From Acinetobacter pecorum (GTDB taxonomy: Bacteria; Pseudomonadota; Gammaproteobacteria; Pseudomonadales; Moraxellaceae): DNA of 64,000 nucleotides. The notes beneath the pieces were generated by a model. The model was not told the DNA's origin and ran no database searches. It saw only the letters and a list, made by a program, of their open reading frames with translations. Position numbers and translations under genes: made by a program. Positions 56,902 through 64,000 of the stretch are shown here, in pieces. How positions within the stretch are numbered: the first letter of the stretch is position 1; the number at the start of each line of letters is the position of its first letter. Location: contig NZ_JACSPT010000001.1 in NCBI RefSeq assembly GCF_014837015.1, positions 30,521 through 94,520 of the forward strand. Direction: 5' to 3'.

Positions 56902-57206
56902 CCACTTAAAATTAGAGAAAAATTGTGCTCAATTATAAGGACTTTGCAGGGGAGTGGCAAAGGGTTAATGTGTCTATCCTTTTTTGAAAAAATAAAAGAG
57001 ACGGGAATGATAGGACTTGCTGAAAGGCGTACTGCGATTTTAACTTTGCCAATAAATGCCGGCCGAACTGAAAACCAGGAATAAATCAGATGGATGACCT
57101 GCTGTAAACTCGAGAGTTATAAAGTTCAACGGAGCTTATACGATTGTTGTTCTAAAATTAGTTTAATATTCACGCAATATAATAATGTTTAAAAATAAGG
57201 GACTTC
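56902..57206. other. Divergent promoter region of glyQ and the transglutaminase gene
   Basis: No gene or structured RNA is seen in these 305 bases. The last 100 are AT-rich and probably contain the promoter of the gene at 57207. No T-box motif was found upstream of glyQ. Confidence 0.5.
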
Positions 57207-58013
57207 ATGACCACTTACCAAATTCAATGCCATTTAAAATACAAGGTCGTACAACCGACAGAATTTATTTTTATGCTTCAGGCAGCACATCATCCTGATC
57301 AAAAGATTCTTGAAGAGCAACTGCACTTTAATCTGCCGGTGGTCTGGCATGAATTTCAGGATGCACAGCATCAAAACCGTCATATTCGTTTGCAGGTCGA
57401 ACCCTGTGAGGTTTTTGAGGTGAATTATATTGCGAACGTGGCTCGTCAATCGGGCATTTCTTTTGAACGGCAGCAAGGTCTGAAAGAAGTGTCGATTCCT
57501 GATCTACCTGATGAAGTATTGCCTTATTTGCTGGCCAGCCGTTATTGCAATTCGGATTTATTGCTGGAAATGGCAAAACGTTCATTTGGCTGGATGACAC
57601 CCGGCTATACGCGGGTCAAAGCGATTGAGCAGTGGATCTATAACAATATTTTTTATGCTTCTGGCAGTTCTGACCAGTTTACCACTGCTACAGATGTCCT
57701 GGTACATCGTGCAGGCGTGTGCCGTGACTTCGCCCATTTAGGCATTGCATTGTGCCGTGCCTTGGGTATTCCGGCACGTATGGTGGTTGGCTATGTAGAA
57801 ATTGAAAAGTTTTTACCCGATTTTCATGCCATTTTTGAAGTGTATTTGGACGGAGGGTGGGTACAGTTTGATCCGACCCGTCTGGCTCCGGTCGAAAATC
57901 TCATTCGGATTGGTACTGGCGTCGATGCCGGTGATGTCGCATTTTCAACCTATTATGGTCAGGTCGAGCTGCTAAAAATCCAGCCACTGATTCAACCTGA
58001 AATCAGCCATTAA
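57207..58013 (+). CDS. Transglutaminase-like protein
   Basis: 268 residues. An N-terminal beta-sandwich part is followed by a papain-like core: GVCRDFAHLGIALCRALGIPAR (Cys172), DFHAIFEVYL (His near 208) and VQFDPTRL (Asp near 225), the Cys-His-Asp triad. Members may act as peptidases or amide transferases; no substrate can be named. AAGGGACTTC before the ATG supports the start. No signal peptide. Confidence 0.9.
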   Translation: MTTYQIQCHLKYKVVQPTEFIFMLQAAHHPDQKILEEQLHFNLPVVWHEFQDAQHQNRHIRLQVEPCEVFEVNYIANVARQSGISFERQQGLKEVSIPDLPDEVLPYLLASRYCNSDLLLEMAKRSFGWMTPGYTRVKAIEQWIYNNIFYASGSSDQFTTATDVLVHRAGVCRDFAHLGIALCRALGIPARMVVGYVEIEKFLPDFHAIFEVYLDGGWVQFDPTRLAPVENLIRIGTGVDAGDVAFSTYYGQVELLKIQPLIQPEISH

Positions 58014-58257
58014 GCTGCTTTAAAAAGATTTGAACAGCTATTTAAGCAGAAGGTTAGAAAGGATTTTTCCATGCAAATGACTATCGGTAATAAAGTGATC
58101 ATTCTATAAAAAGCCGAATGAATGTTTTAACTTGAGTGAAATATTGTTTTAAAAAGCATGTATTCGCGAATGGTGAAAAGATGTAAAACAGCGATGCCTT
58201 TCATCTGGCTTGGTTCTATAATGCGCAAAATCTGCAAATCATAAGATCAGGCGCACT

Positions 58258-59367
58258 GTGTTTCATTCCCATCTCGACTGGCTCAATACCCTAAAACCAA
58301 ATTTCAAAGTCCTTCCGCTCAAAGACCGCCTGCTCTGCGGAATAGGTGCATTGCTAGGTCTGGTGGTTTCCTCCTTGCTGAGTTTATGGATTCTGGGGGA
58401 TTTTGAAGCCTGGTACATTGCCCCGATGGGCGCATCTTCGGTATTGCTGTTTGCGGTACCGGCAAGTCCTCTGGCACAGCCCTGGAACATTCTGGTCGGC
58501 AATACCATTGCTGCCGTCATTGGGGTGAGCTGTGCCTTGCTCATTGCCAATCCGACCGAAGCCTTTAGTCTGGCAGTAGCTGCCGCAATTGTCCTGATGA
58601 TGACCACGGATTCCCTGCATCCACCGAGTGGCGCCGTGGCCATTACTGCAGTGCTGGGTGGTCATCCGGTGCATGAACTGGGTTATGCCTTTGTATTTTA
58701 TCCGGTGTTGCTCAATTCAATTCTGCTCATGGGGATTGCCATTGTCTTTAACCGGATGATTGGCAAGAACTATCCGCAGCAGGCCCAGTTAAATAGCCGT
58801 TCCAAGGACCCGACGCCGACCCAGAAAGTGACGATTCAACCGCAGGATATTCAGGAAGTGCTGGACCAGCATACCGAGCTGCTGGACATCAGTGAATATG
58901 ACCTGCAAAAAATCATTCTGGAGGCACAAAACCGCGCCAATGCGCGTGCGGTGCATGAATTTAGCTGCCAGGATATTATGACGAAGGATGTGGCAACCCT
59001 GCATGAAAATGATGATATCCAACATGCACTGGACAAGTTCAAGCAGATGAACCTGATGAGCCTGCCCGTCGTTAATGCAGATGAACAGCTGGTCGGTACG
59101 CTGGCAATGTATCAGGTGGTGGAATGGTTTAAGCGCGCTGTCGATGTACGCAGCAGCTGGGAGCATCAGGTTAAACATATCATGACCCGCAAAGTGATCA
59201 CGGTACAGCCCTTACAGCCCATTCAGGATCTGGTGCCATATTTTGTCGAGCGTTCCTTTAACTATATTCCGGTGGTAAGCAAGCAGCAATTGGTGGGAAT
59301 TATCAGCCGGGCAGACATGATTGCTGCCCTCAACCAGGAGCTGAATCATTTTAAAATGAAAGCTTAA
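58258..59367 (+). CDS. HPP-family membrane protein with tandem CBS domains
   Basis: 369 residues. Four or five helices cover about 25-170 and contain the signature HPPSGA near 121 and the LAQPWNILVGN segment. After a linker, two CBS domains span about 240-369 (MTKDVATLHENDDIQHAL and MTRKVITVQPLQPIQDLV). HPP proteins are integral membrane proteins; in cyanobacteria some relatives carry nitrite. Function here unknown. GTG start with CAGG 6 bases upstream. Confidence 0.88.
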   Translation: MFHSHLDWLNTLKPNFKVLPLKDRLLCGIGALLGLVVSSLLSLWILGDFEAWYIAPMGASSVLLFAVPASPLAQPWNILVGNTIAAVIGVSCALLIANPTEAFSLAVAAAIVLMMTTDSLHPPSGAVAITAVLGGHPVHELGYAFVFYPVLLNSILLMGIAIVFNRMIGKNYPQQAQLNSRSKDPTPTQKVTIQPQDIQEVLDQHTELLDISEYDLQKIILEAQNRANARAVHEFSCQDIMTKDVATLHENDDIQHALDKFKQMNLMSLPVVNADEQLVGTLAMYQVVEWFKRAVDVRSSWEHQVKHIMTRKVITVQPLQPIQDLVPYFVERSFNYIPVVSKQQLVGIISRADMIAALNQELNHFKMKA

Positions 59368-59404
59368 AACCGGATTAAAATGGCATATAAGCGACCATGC
59401 CTGA

Positions 59405-59554
59405 TCAGGTCTGGTCGGCTTGCCAGCTGAGAAAACTGTAAAACAGTATCATTGGTAGAAAGAAATTCAGTAAAAACAAAAAAATGAACACTAAAAAGCT
59501 TCGCTTGGAGGATGCGAGATGTAGGCCAGAATCAGGATTTCCAATGCTGCTCAT
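59405..59554 (-). CDS. 49-residue single-helix membrane ORF
   Basis: Read directly from the minus strand: ATG at 59554, TGA at 59405. The N-terminal 19 residues are polar (SSIGNPDSGLHLASSKRS); then comes one strong membrane helix (FLVFIFLFLLNFFLPMILFY) and a short end SWQADQT. No Shine-Dalgarno site is visible and no family is recognised, so it may or may not be expressed. Confidence 0.4.
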   Translation of the reverse strand: MSSIGNPDSGLHLASSKRSFLVFIFLFLLNFFLPMILFYSFLSWQADQT

Positions 59555-59660
59555 TAAAATTGTGAGGATGTTAAACAGCTGTTAATGGCGTAGGTAGCAG
59601 CAGGTGAGTCCCTCATAGAAAAGGAAAGATCATCGTCCAGTAAGTCAGGCAGACAAAAAG

Positions 59661-59843
59661 CTAATCAAAAGCGCTGAAAACAGGCTTCTGAAAATGGAGA
59701 AAAATCCCATAACTGACTTCATGAAATAGCGTATAAGAAAATAAAATTAGGGTCATGATCAAAGGTGCAAGCACGAGATTGAGTGTCATTTTCCAGAGAG
59801 AGTTTCGGATCGGTTGACAGATTAAGTGAAATATCCTGTCCAA
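59661..59843 (-). CDS. Possible 60-residue membrane ORF or gene remnant
   Basis: TTG-started frame with one helix (LNLVLAPLIMTLILFSYTLF) and HEVSYGIFLHF. The same frame reads on upstream for about 20 codons with protein-like sequence (NNDKDKVITLKISKSGKQI) but reaches a stop without any ATG, GTG or earlier TTG. It may be a remnant. Low confidence. Confidence 0.25.
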   Translation of the reverse strand: MDRIFHLICQPIRNSLWKMTLNLVLAPLIMTLILFSYTLFHEVSYGIFLHFQKPVFSAFD

Positions 59844-59955
59844 TATCTGTTTGCCACTTTTTGATATTTTTAATGTAATGACTTTATCTTTATCATTGTT
59901 AAAAGCATATTATTTTTCGATGAGAGAAAGATTCAACATATAGGCGAATAATACG
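59844..59955. other. Rest of the 640-base gap after the HPP gene
   Basis: Between 59368 and 60011 only the two small frames above and the hairpin at 59957 are seen. This part is AT-rich and has no recognised promoter, RNA or repeat. Confidence 0.4.
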
Positions 59956-59956
59956 A

Positions 59957-59982
59957 CAAAGCACACCAGAGTGTGCTTTGTA
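59957..59982 (-). terminator. Hairpin after the DASS transporter gene
   Basis: ACAAAGCACAC, CAGA and GTGTGCTTTGT form an 11-bp stem, about 30 bases past the stop. The following minus-strand bases are not a clean T-run. Confidence 0.65.
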
Positions 59983-60011
59983 GAGGGTGTGATGCTTAAG
60001 AGCTGTAATGA

Positions 60012-61424
60012 TTAAATAAAGAACCAGTAAATAAACAATGAAATAATAAAGATACACATAATATTCAGCACAAAACCAACTTTCATCATTTCGCTTTGCT
60101 GGATATAACCGGTTCCAAAAACAATCGCATTTGGCGGGGTCGCTACCGGCAGCATAAAGGCACATGAGGCACCAATGCCAATGACAATCACCAGAATTTC
60201 TTTGGGCATTCCCATCTGATCCGCAATTGCGGCAAATACTGGTACCAGCAGGGCAGCTGAAGCGGTATTACTGGTAAATTCAGTCAGGAAGATAATAAAT
60301 GTAGCAACTACAAAAATAATTATCAGTGGGGAGGCATCACCAAAGGCATTGGCCAGAGTTTGACCCAGTACCAGCGAACTGCCTGAATCCTTCAGAATGG
60401 CACTCAAGGTCAGACCACCACCGAACAGGTACAAGACCCCCCAGTCGGTATTTTCTGCAATCTGTTTCCAGCTTGCGGTACCCAGAATCACCACCATACA
60501 GGCAGCCAAAATTGCAATCCAAGTATCCGGCTGGGAAATACCAAAAATTTCAGTGAATTTTTTACTGAAAATCCAGGCAATTGCAGTACAAAGAAAGAGG
60601 ATCATGGTGGCTATACGGGTGCCGGTCCAGGGAATATTTTCAGTTACAAATTGTACTTTGTAATTCAGTTTTGGACGTAGTACCAGATATAAACTGACCA
60701 GCATGGCGGGAAGAATAATGAACATCATCGGCAAGCCGATTTTCATCCAGTCGGCAAAATCATAGCCGAGGGCCTTGGCAGCAATGGCATTCGGAGGTGA
60801 ACCGACCATGGTGCCCAGTCCGCCAATACTGGCCGAATAGGCAATGCCGAGCAGGATAAAGACAAAAGTTTTACGATCCTTGCTGACATCCAGATGTGAA
60901 AGCAAGCCTAGGGCCAAAGGCAGCATCATGGCAGCAGTCGCCGTATTGGAAATCCACATGGACAGCAGCGCCGTCACCACAAAAATCGCCAGTACAGAAA
61001 TGCCCAGATGCCCTCTGGACAGGGAGATGATCCACATGGCAATTTTCCGGTCCAGTTTCTGGATATGCAACGCTGTGGCCAAAGCAAAACCACCAAAAAA
61101 CAGGAAAATGACAGGATCGGCAAAAGTAGCCAAAGCGGCTTGCGTGGTAATCGGAACCAGTTCTTCACCAGAGGCCATTGGCATGGCCAGCAATACTGCC
61201 ATCACGGGGATGAGTAAAGCTGTAATCGTGATATGAATGGCTTCAGTCAACCATAAGATACCGATAAAGGCTAAAAGTGCCAGTCCTTTATTGGCATTCT
61301 GGTCATAGGGCAGGTAAAGATATAAGCCATAGGCCACAATGGCTGCGACAAGAATAAGAATCCAGCCTTTAAGCAGCCCTTTAGGCATGGCATTGGTCGG
61401 GGTAGCTAGGTTGGTCTGAGTCAT
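60012..61424 (-). CDS. DASS/SLC13-family sodium-coupled anion transporter
   Basis: 470 residues with 11-12 membrane helices. The paired family motifs are SNTATAAMMLPLAL and later SNTASAALLVPVF, each followed by a Pro-rich loop (GSPPNAIAAKALG and TPPNAIVFGTGY). These bind sodium and the dicarboxylate or sulfate substrate. ATG 61424 is chosen because GGAG lies 6 bases before it; the frame also extends 15 bases upstream. Which anion is carried cannot be told. Confidence 0.92.
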   Translation of the reverse strand: MTQTNLATPTNAMPKGLLKGWILILVAAIVAYGLYLYLPYDQNANKGLALLAFIGILWLTEAIHITITALLIPVMAVLLAMPMASGEELVPITTQAALATFADPVIFLFFGGFALATALHIQKLDRKIAMWIISLSRGHLGISVLAIFVVTALLSMWISNTATAAMMLPLALGLLSHLDVSKDRKTFVFILLGIAYSASIGGLGTMVGSPPNAIAAKALGYDFADWMKIGLPMMFIILPAMLVSLYLVLRPKLNYKVQFVTENIPWTGTRIATMILFLCTAIAWIFSKKFTEIFGISQPDTWIAILAACMVVILGTASWKQIAENTDWGVLYLFGGGLTLSAILKDSGSSLVLGQTLANAFGDASPLIIIFVVATFIIFLTEFTSNTASAALLVPVFAAIADQMGMPKEILVIVIGIGASCAFMLPVATPPNAIVFGTGYIQQSEMMKVGFVLNIMCIFIISLFIYWFFI

Positions 61425-61506
61425 ATGCTCTCCTTGCAAGGTTTTTATTTACATCATTTTTTATATTAACTTTGAATTTGTAATTTTGTTTTGCTTAAAA
61501 AGCATC

Positions 61507-62292
61507 CTATTTAAAGATACTATAACCAGATTGTTGCAATAATCCAGTACTTTGCCATAGGGCATACAGGCCCAAGCCAAAAAGTAAAGCCAGAACAATC
61601 CATTTGAAGTGCTGCTGAGACAAACGATGGCGTATTTTGTCTCCGATCCAGACACCAGCAAGGGCGAATAGGCTGATCCCGATCAGAATATGCTGTTGAT
61701 GGGTTTCCAGTGTGATCAGAATTGGAAACAGTAAAACTAGCTGGATCAGTTTACCGGCAATGAAATTGAGATTGCTGATAATGACAATATCTGTTTTAGA
61801 CAGCTGGCAACTCATCAGATACATCATCAGAAAAGGTGCCATGGCATTGGTCGCACCTCCAATGATGCCGGCCAGAAAACCAAAACAGAGCATGCTGGAA
61901 ATATGTGGACTAACTTGCAATGGCTGTGCCCGTAACTGGTCCAAGACATAAAATACAATCACCAGACCCAATAACAGTTTTAAATAAGCCTCATTTAGCC
62001 AAAGTAACAGCTTGACCCCGAGTACACTGCCGATCAGGCTACTGAGTATCAGTGGCCAATAGCGTTTTATATAATAGCCAATGCTATGCAACATGCTATG
62101 CGCAGGATCGGCATTCAGCATGATCAGATTCAGCAGCAGGCAGGGCAGAATGACAAGAGTAACTGCGATGCTAAGCGGATATGCACTGGACAGAACAGCC
62201 GTACTCATCATGGGAAAGCCAAAGCCGCTTAAACCATGCAGCAGGGCTGCTACGGCACAGAGCCACAGCATTATCCATTCTGCCTGAGTCAT
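61507..62292 (-). CDS. TauE/SafE-family permease
   Basis: 261 residues, about eight helices. The opening LLHGLSGFGFPMMSTAVLS and the central internal repeat FGFLAGIIGGATNAMAPFLM match TauE/SafE exporters of sulfite, sulfonates or related anions. It precedes the DASS gene on the same strand by about 80 bases; the two may be expressed together, with no direct proof. Confidence 0.88.
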   Translation of the reverse strand: MTQAEWIMLWLCAVAALLHGLSGFGFPMMSTAVLSSAYPLSIAVTLVILPCLLLNLIMLNADPAHSMLHSIGYYIKRYWPLILSSLIGSVLGVKLLLWLNEAYLKLLLGLVIVFYVLDQLRAQPLQVSPHISSMLCFGFLAGIIGGATNAMAPFLMMYLMSCQLSKTDIVIISNLNFIAGKLIQLVLLFPILITLETHQQHILIGISLFALAGVWIGDKIRHRLSQQHFKWIVLALLFGLGLYALWQSTGLLQQSGYSIFK

Positions 62293-62395
62293 GTGAAATC
62301 CATTTCAAAAATTAGAATATTGAACTTATCGTGAATTCAACTGAGAAAGAAAGTGAAAAGCTGTAATACAGCTAAGAAATAACAAAAATATAGGC

Positions 62396-62434
62396 AAAAA
62401 AAAGCCACGATAACTTGGGGAAATTACCGTGGCA
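62396..62434 (-). terminator. Terminator of the PspC gene
   Basis: On the minus strand GCCACGGTAA pairs with TTATCGTGGC, a 10-bp stem including one G-U, followed by eight T. Confidence 0.85.
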
Positions 62435-62520
62435 TCAAAATTTCATCCCATTTAGGGGTGAACGGAGGAAGCTCTTCGATGAAACCTGTCAAGAATGCTA
62501 GTTAAACCTTCCTATACACC

Positions 62521-62799
62521 TTAATAATCGCGTTTATCCTGATTAACGGTGCGTACAGGATTTTTATAGCCTTGGGACTGATAAGCGCTATCATGTTCAA
62601 TACTGTACGGTTGTTTTGGCATGATTAACCAAAGTACCAGATAAACCAGAATACCCGGAAAAGCGGCACTCATCACTGAAACCAGCACAAAGATAAGACG
62701 TAATAAATTTGCGTTCCAACCAAAACGTTCAGCAATACCGCCCATCACACCTGCAATCATGTTTGAGCGGTTAGAGCGATATAAACCAACATTGGCCAT
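62521..62799 (-). CDS. PspC-domain small membrane protein
   Basis: 92 residues. YRSNRSNMIAGVMGGIAERF then GWNANLLRLIFVLVS is the PspC pattern, with a second helix (LVYLVLWLIMPKQPY). The tail is polar. PspC domains sense envelope stress in phage-shock systems, but no pspA or pspF is adjacent. AGGAG lies 6 bases before ATG 62799, deciding the start over one at 62832. Confidence 0.9.
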   Translation of the reverse strand: MANVGLYRSNRSNMIAGVMGGIAERFGWNANLLRLIFVLVSVMSAAFPGILVYLVLWLIMPKQPYSIEHDSAYQSQGYKNPVRTVNQDKRDY

Positions 62800-63046
62800 T
62801 AAAATCTCCTGATAAAATACGTTTGAATCCACAAAATAGATCCATATTATTAAAAGAAATGGCGTTAGATCGAACTTTTTAAAGTGCTGATTACAAATAA
62901 AATCGTTAAGTAATGTTAAGAAAGATTAAAACCCGGTCTAAGAGTCACTAACATATAGAAAATTCTATTGAACTCTTATGTAAAGTTCATCAGCTTTGCT
63001 GTGTGTTTTTTACTCGCCATGTTTTAGGTCTGGGTCGGTTAAAAAA

Positions 63047-63742
63047 ATGAAAGTAGATATATCACGTTTTACATCAAGCAATTTTCTTAAATGTAGCCTG
63101 ATACTGGGGAGCGTGGTGATTTTGCAGGCCTGTGACCAGCATCAAGTCAAGCCTGAACAGGAAGATCAGCAAGAGGCTGTAGAAGAAGAAGGGGTCAAGG
63201 TTTCTGCTGCCAATACGACCGCAGGTGTAGTCGCAGTCAGTGCCAAATCCTTAACTCAGGCTGTAGGGCTGGCTGCTGTTCCAGTTGAGGCGGATCTAAA
63301 TCCGACCACTGTTCCTGATTATGCCAAAACATTTATTGGTCGCTATCATACCGAAATTGACTGTGATGGGCGTTTCGCACCTTGTACAGAAGGTAAGGCA
63401 GAATATATTTTGGCTTTACTGCCGGATGGTACGGTACACCGTAGTATTTTTCAGTATGGCAAAGTTTTTATTGATAATACGAGAAGCAGCACAGCTCATA
63501 ATACCACCTATCGTAAGGATCGCTGGTCGATCAACCCGGAACGTACTGAATTGGTCATAAACCGTAAAGAAGGGGCGAGTTTTTATTATACGATTAAGGA
63601 TTCGAACCATCTGGTTATGAATCTGGAAAAAATTTACAGTGAGAAGGAAAAAACCAACCGCGAATTATTTGAGCGAGGTTATCCGGCACCTTCGAAAGCC
63701 TATGAACTGGTCAAAGATACTTCCTTTCATGTCGAACCATAA
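63047..63742 (+). CDS. Putative lipoprotein, weakly NlpE-like
   Basis: 231 residues from ATG 63047. Signal sequence with lipobox LQAC (VVILQACDQHQ). A Glu/Gln-rich linker (PEQEDQQEAVEEEG) leads to a C-terminal domain with IGRYHTEIDCDGRFAPCTEG and LLPDGTVHRSIFQYG, whose cysteine pair and DGT turn recall NlpE. That resemblance is loose. Unknown function. The frame also begins at TTG 62996. Confidence 0.75.
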   Translation: MKVDISRFTSSNFLKCSLILGSVVILQACDQHQVKPEQEDQQEAVEEEGVKVSAANTTAGVVAVSAKSLTQAVGLAAVPVEADLNPTTVPDYAKTFIGRYHTEIDCDGRFAPCTEGKAEYILALLPDGTVHRSIFQYGKVFIDNTRSSTAHNTTYRKDRWSINPERTELVINRKEGASFYYTIKDSNHLVMNLEKIYSEKEKTNRELFERGYPAPSKAYELVKDTSFHVEP

Positions 63743-63925
63743 TGTCAGATAAAATTGGTCGATCCAGTCTAAAACGTTGTTCAAAGAAGATTTAAATTAA
63801 TACAATAAATATGAGCTGTTGGACACGTGAGCTTAAAATCTGGATGCAGAAATACACGAGTAGAAATCGTATTTAATAATTAAAATATAAAGAGGTAAAT
63901 CTGAGAGGGCATTCTTGGAAAAGAA
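63743..63925. other. Gap before tRNA-Lys
   Basis: No gene is seen. A 7-bp hairpin CATTCTT-GGAA-AAGAATG at 63910-63927 lies right behind the tRNA 3' end and may be its terminator or processing site, without a clear T-run. Confidence 0.4.
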
Positions 63926-64000
63926 TGGTGGGCCGTCCGCGACTCGAACGCGGGACCAATGGATTAAAAGTCCACTGCTCTACCAACTGAGCTAACGGCC
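63926..64000 (-). tRNA. tRNA-Lys (UUU), first base outside window
   Basis: Minus strand: D arm AGCTCAGTTGGTAGAGC, anticodon loop CTTTTAA (anticodon TTT), T arm with GTTCGAGTC and encoded CCA at 63926-63928. The acceptor 3' half is ACGGCCC; the 5' half should be GGGCCGT but its first G lies beyond base 64000. 75 of 76 bases are present. Confidence 0.97.

Noticed and set aside
58073..58108. Tiny ORF after AAAGGA, starting MQMTIGNK
   Set aside because: Only 12 codons with no conserved feature; probably chance despite the ribosome-site-like sequence.
1..64000. CRISPR arrays, prophage, integron or insertion sequence
   Set aside because: No regularly spaced direct repeats, transposase, integrase or phage structural genes were seen on either strand.

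Overview
The window is a stretch of ordinary chromosome from a gammaproteobacterium, almost certainly Acinetobacter. The pointers are the recC-recB-recD gene order, a polyphosphate:AMP phosphotransferase of the Acinetobacter type, ubiE with a low-complexity N-terminal extension, a glyQ-glyS pair, gspF and gspG apart from the rest of the type II secretion genes, and many small Acinetobacter-style lipoproteins and membrane proteins. Base composition is moderate (about 43% G+C in a line counted by hand), and no phage, integron, transposase or CRISPR array was seen. The species cannot be fixed from the sequence alone.

Layout. 1-3.5 kb: 3' part of tex, a small membrane protein and a patatin-like lipase. 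3.6-6.9 kb: ubiE-ubiJ-ubiB ubiquinone operon. 7-10 kb: a conserved unknown, polyphosphate:AMP phosphotransferase and a DUF697-like protein. 10.2-19.9 kb: recC-recB-recD. 19.9-20.8 kb: a 900-base gap with two intrinsic terminators, a good Fur-box-like sequence and the rpsO promoter. 20.8-23.4 kb: rpsO-pnp. 23.7-27.9 kb: CorA-type transporter, DUF465 protein, CbpM, DUF2147 protein and Hsp33. 27.9-34.5 kb: CPA2 antiporter, priA, gspF, gspG. 34.7-40.2 kb: lnt-corC-like pair, tusA, ETF-ubiquinone oxidoreductase, DUF1285 protein. 40.2-44 kb: murI, a DUF4062 protein, hemH and a metallo-beta-lactamase-fold hydrolase. 44-46.8 kb: a start-less small membrane ORF, yacG, a TrmB-like methyltransferase and a flavoprotein. 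46.9-52.2 kb: lipoproteins, a methyltransferase, an alpha/beta hydrolase-like protein and a D-2-hydroxyacid dehydrogenase. 52.3-53.6 kb: an AT-rich two-gene cassette (nucleotidyltransferase plus an unknown 304-residue protein). 53.8-56.9 kb: glyQ-glyS. 57.2-62.8 kb: transglutaminase, HPP-CBS protein, DASS transporter, TauE/SafE permease and a PspC protein. 63-64 kb: a lipoprotein and tRNA-Lys, whose first base is cut by the window end.

Most genes are housekeeping: recombination and replication restart (RecBCD, PriA), RNA turnover (PNPase), translation (S15, GlyQS, tRNA-Lys), quinone, heme and cell-wall synthesis (UbiEJB, HemH, MurI), lipoprotein maturation (Lnt) and redox stress (Hsp33). The parts least explained are the possible Fur-controlled small RNA at about 20.0 kb, the AT-rich nucleotidyltransferase cassette at 52.3-53.6 kb, the DUF4062 gene behind a leader hairpin at 41.2 kb, and several tiny membrane ORFs.
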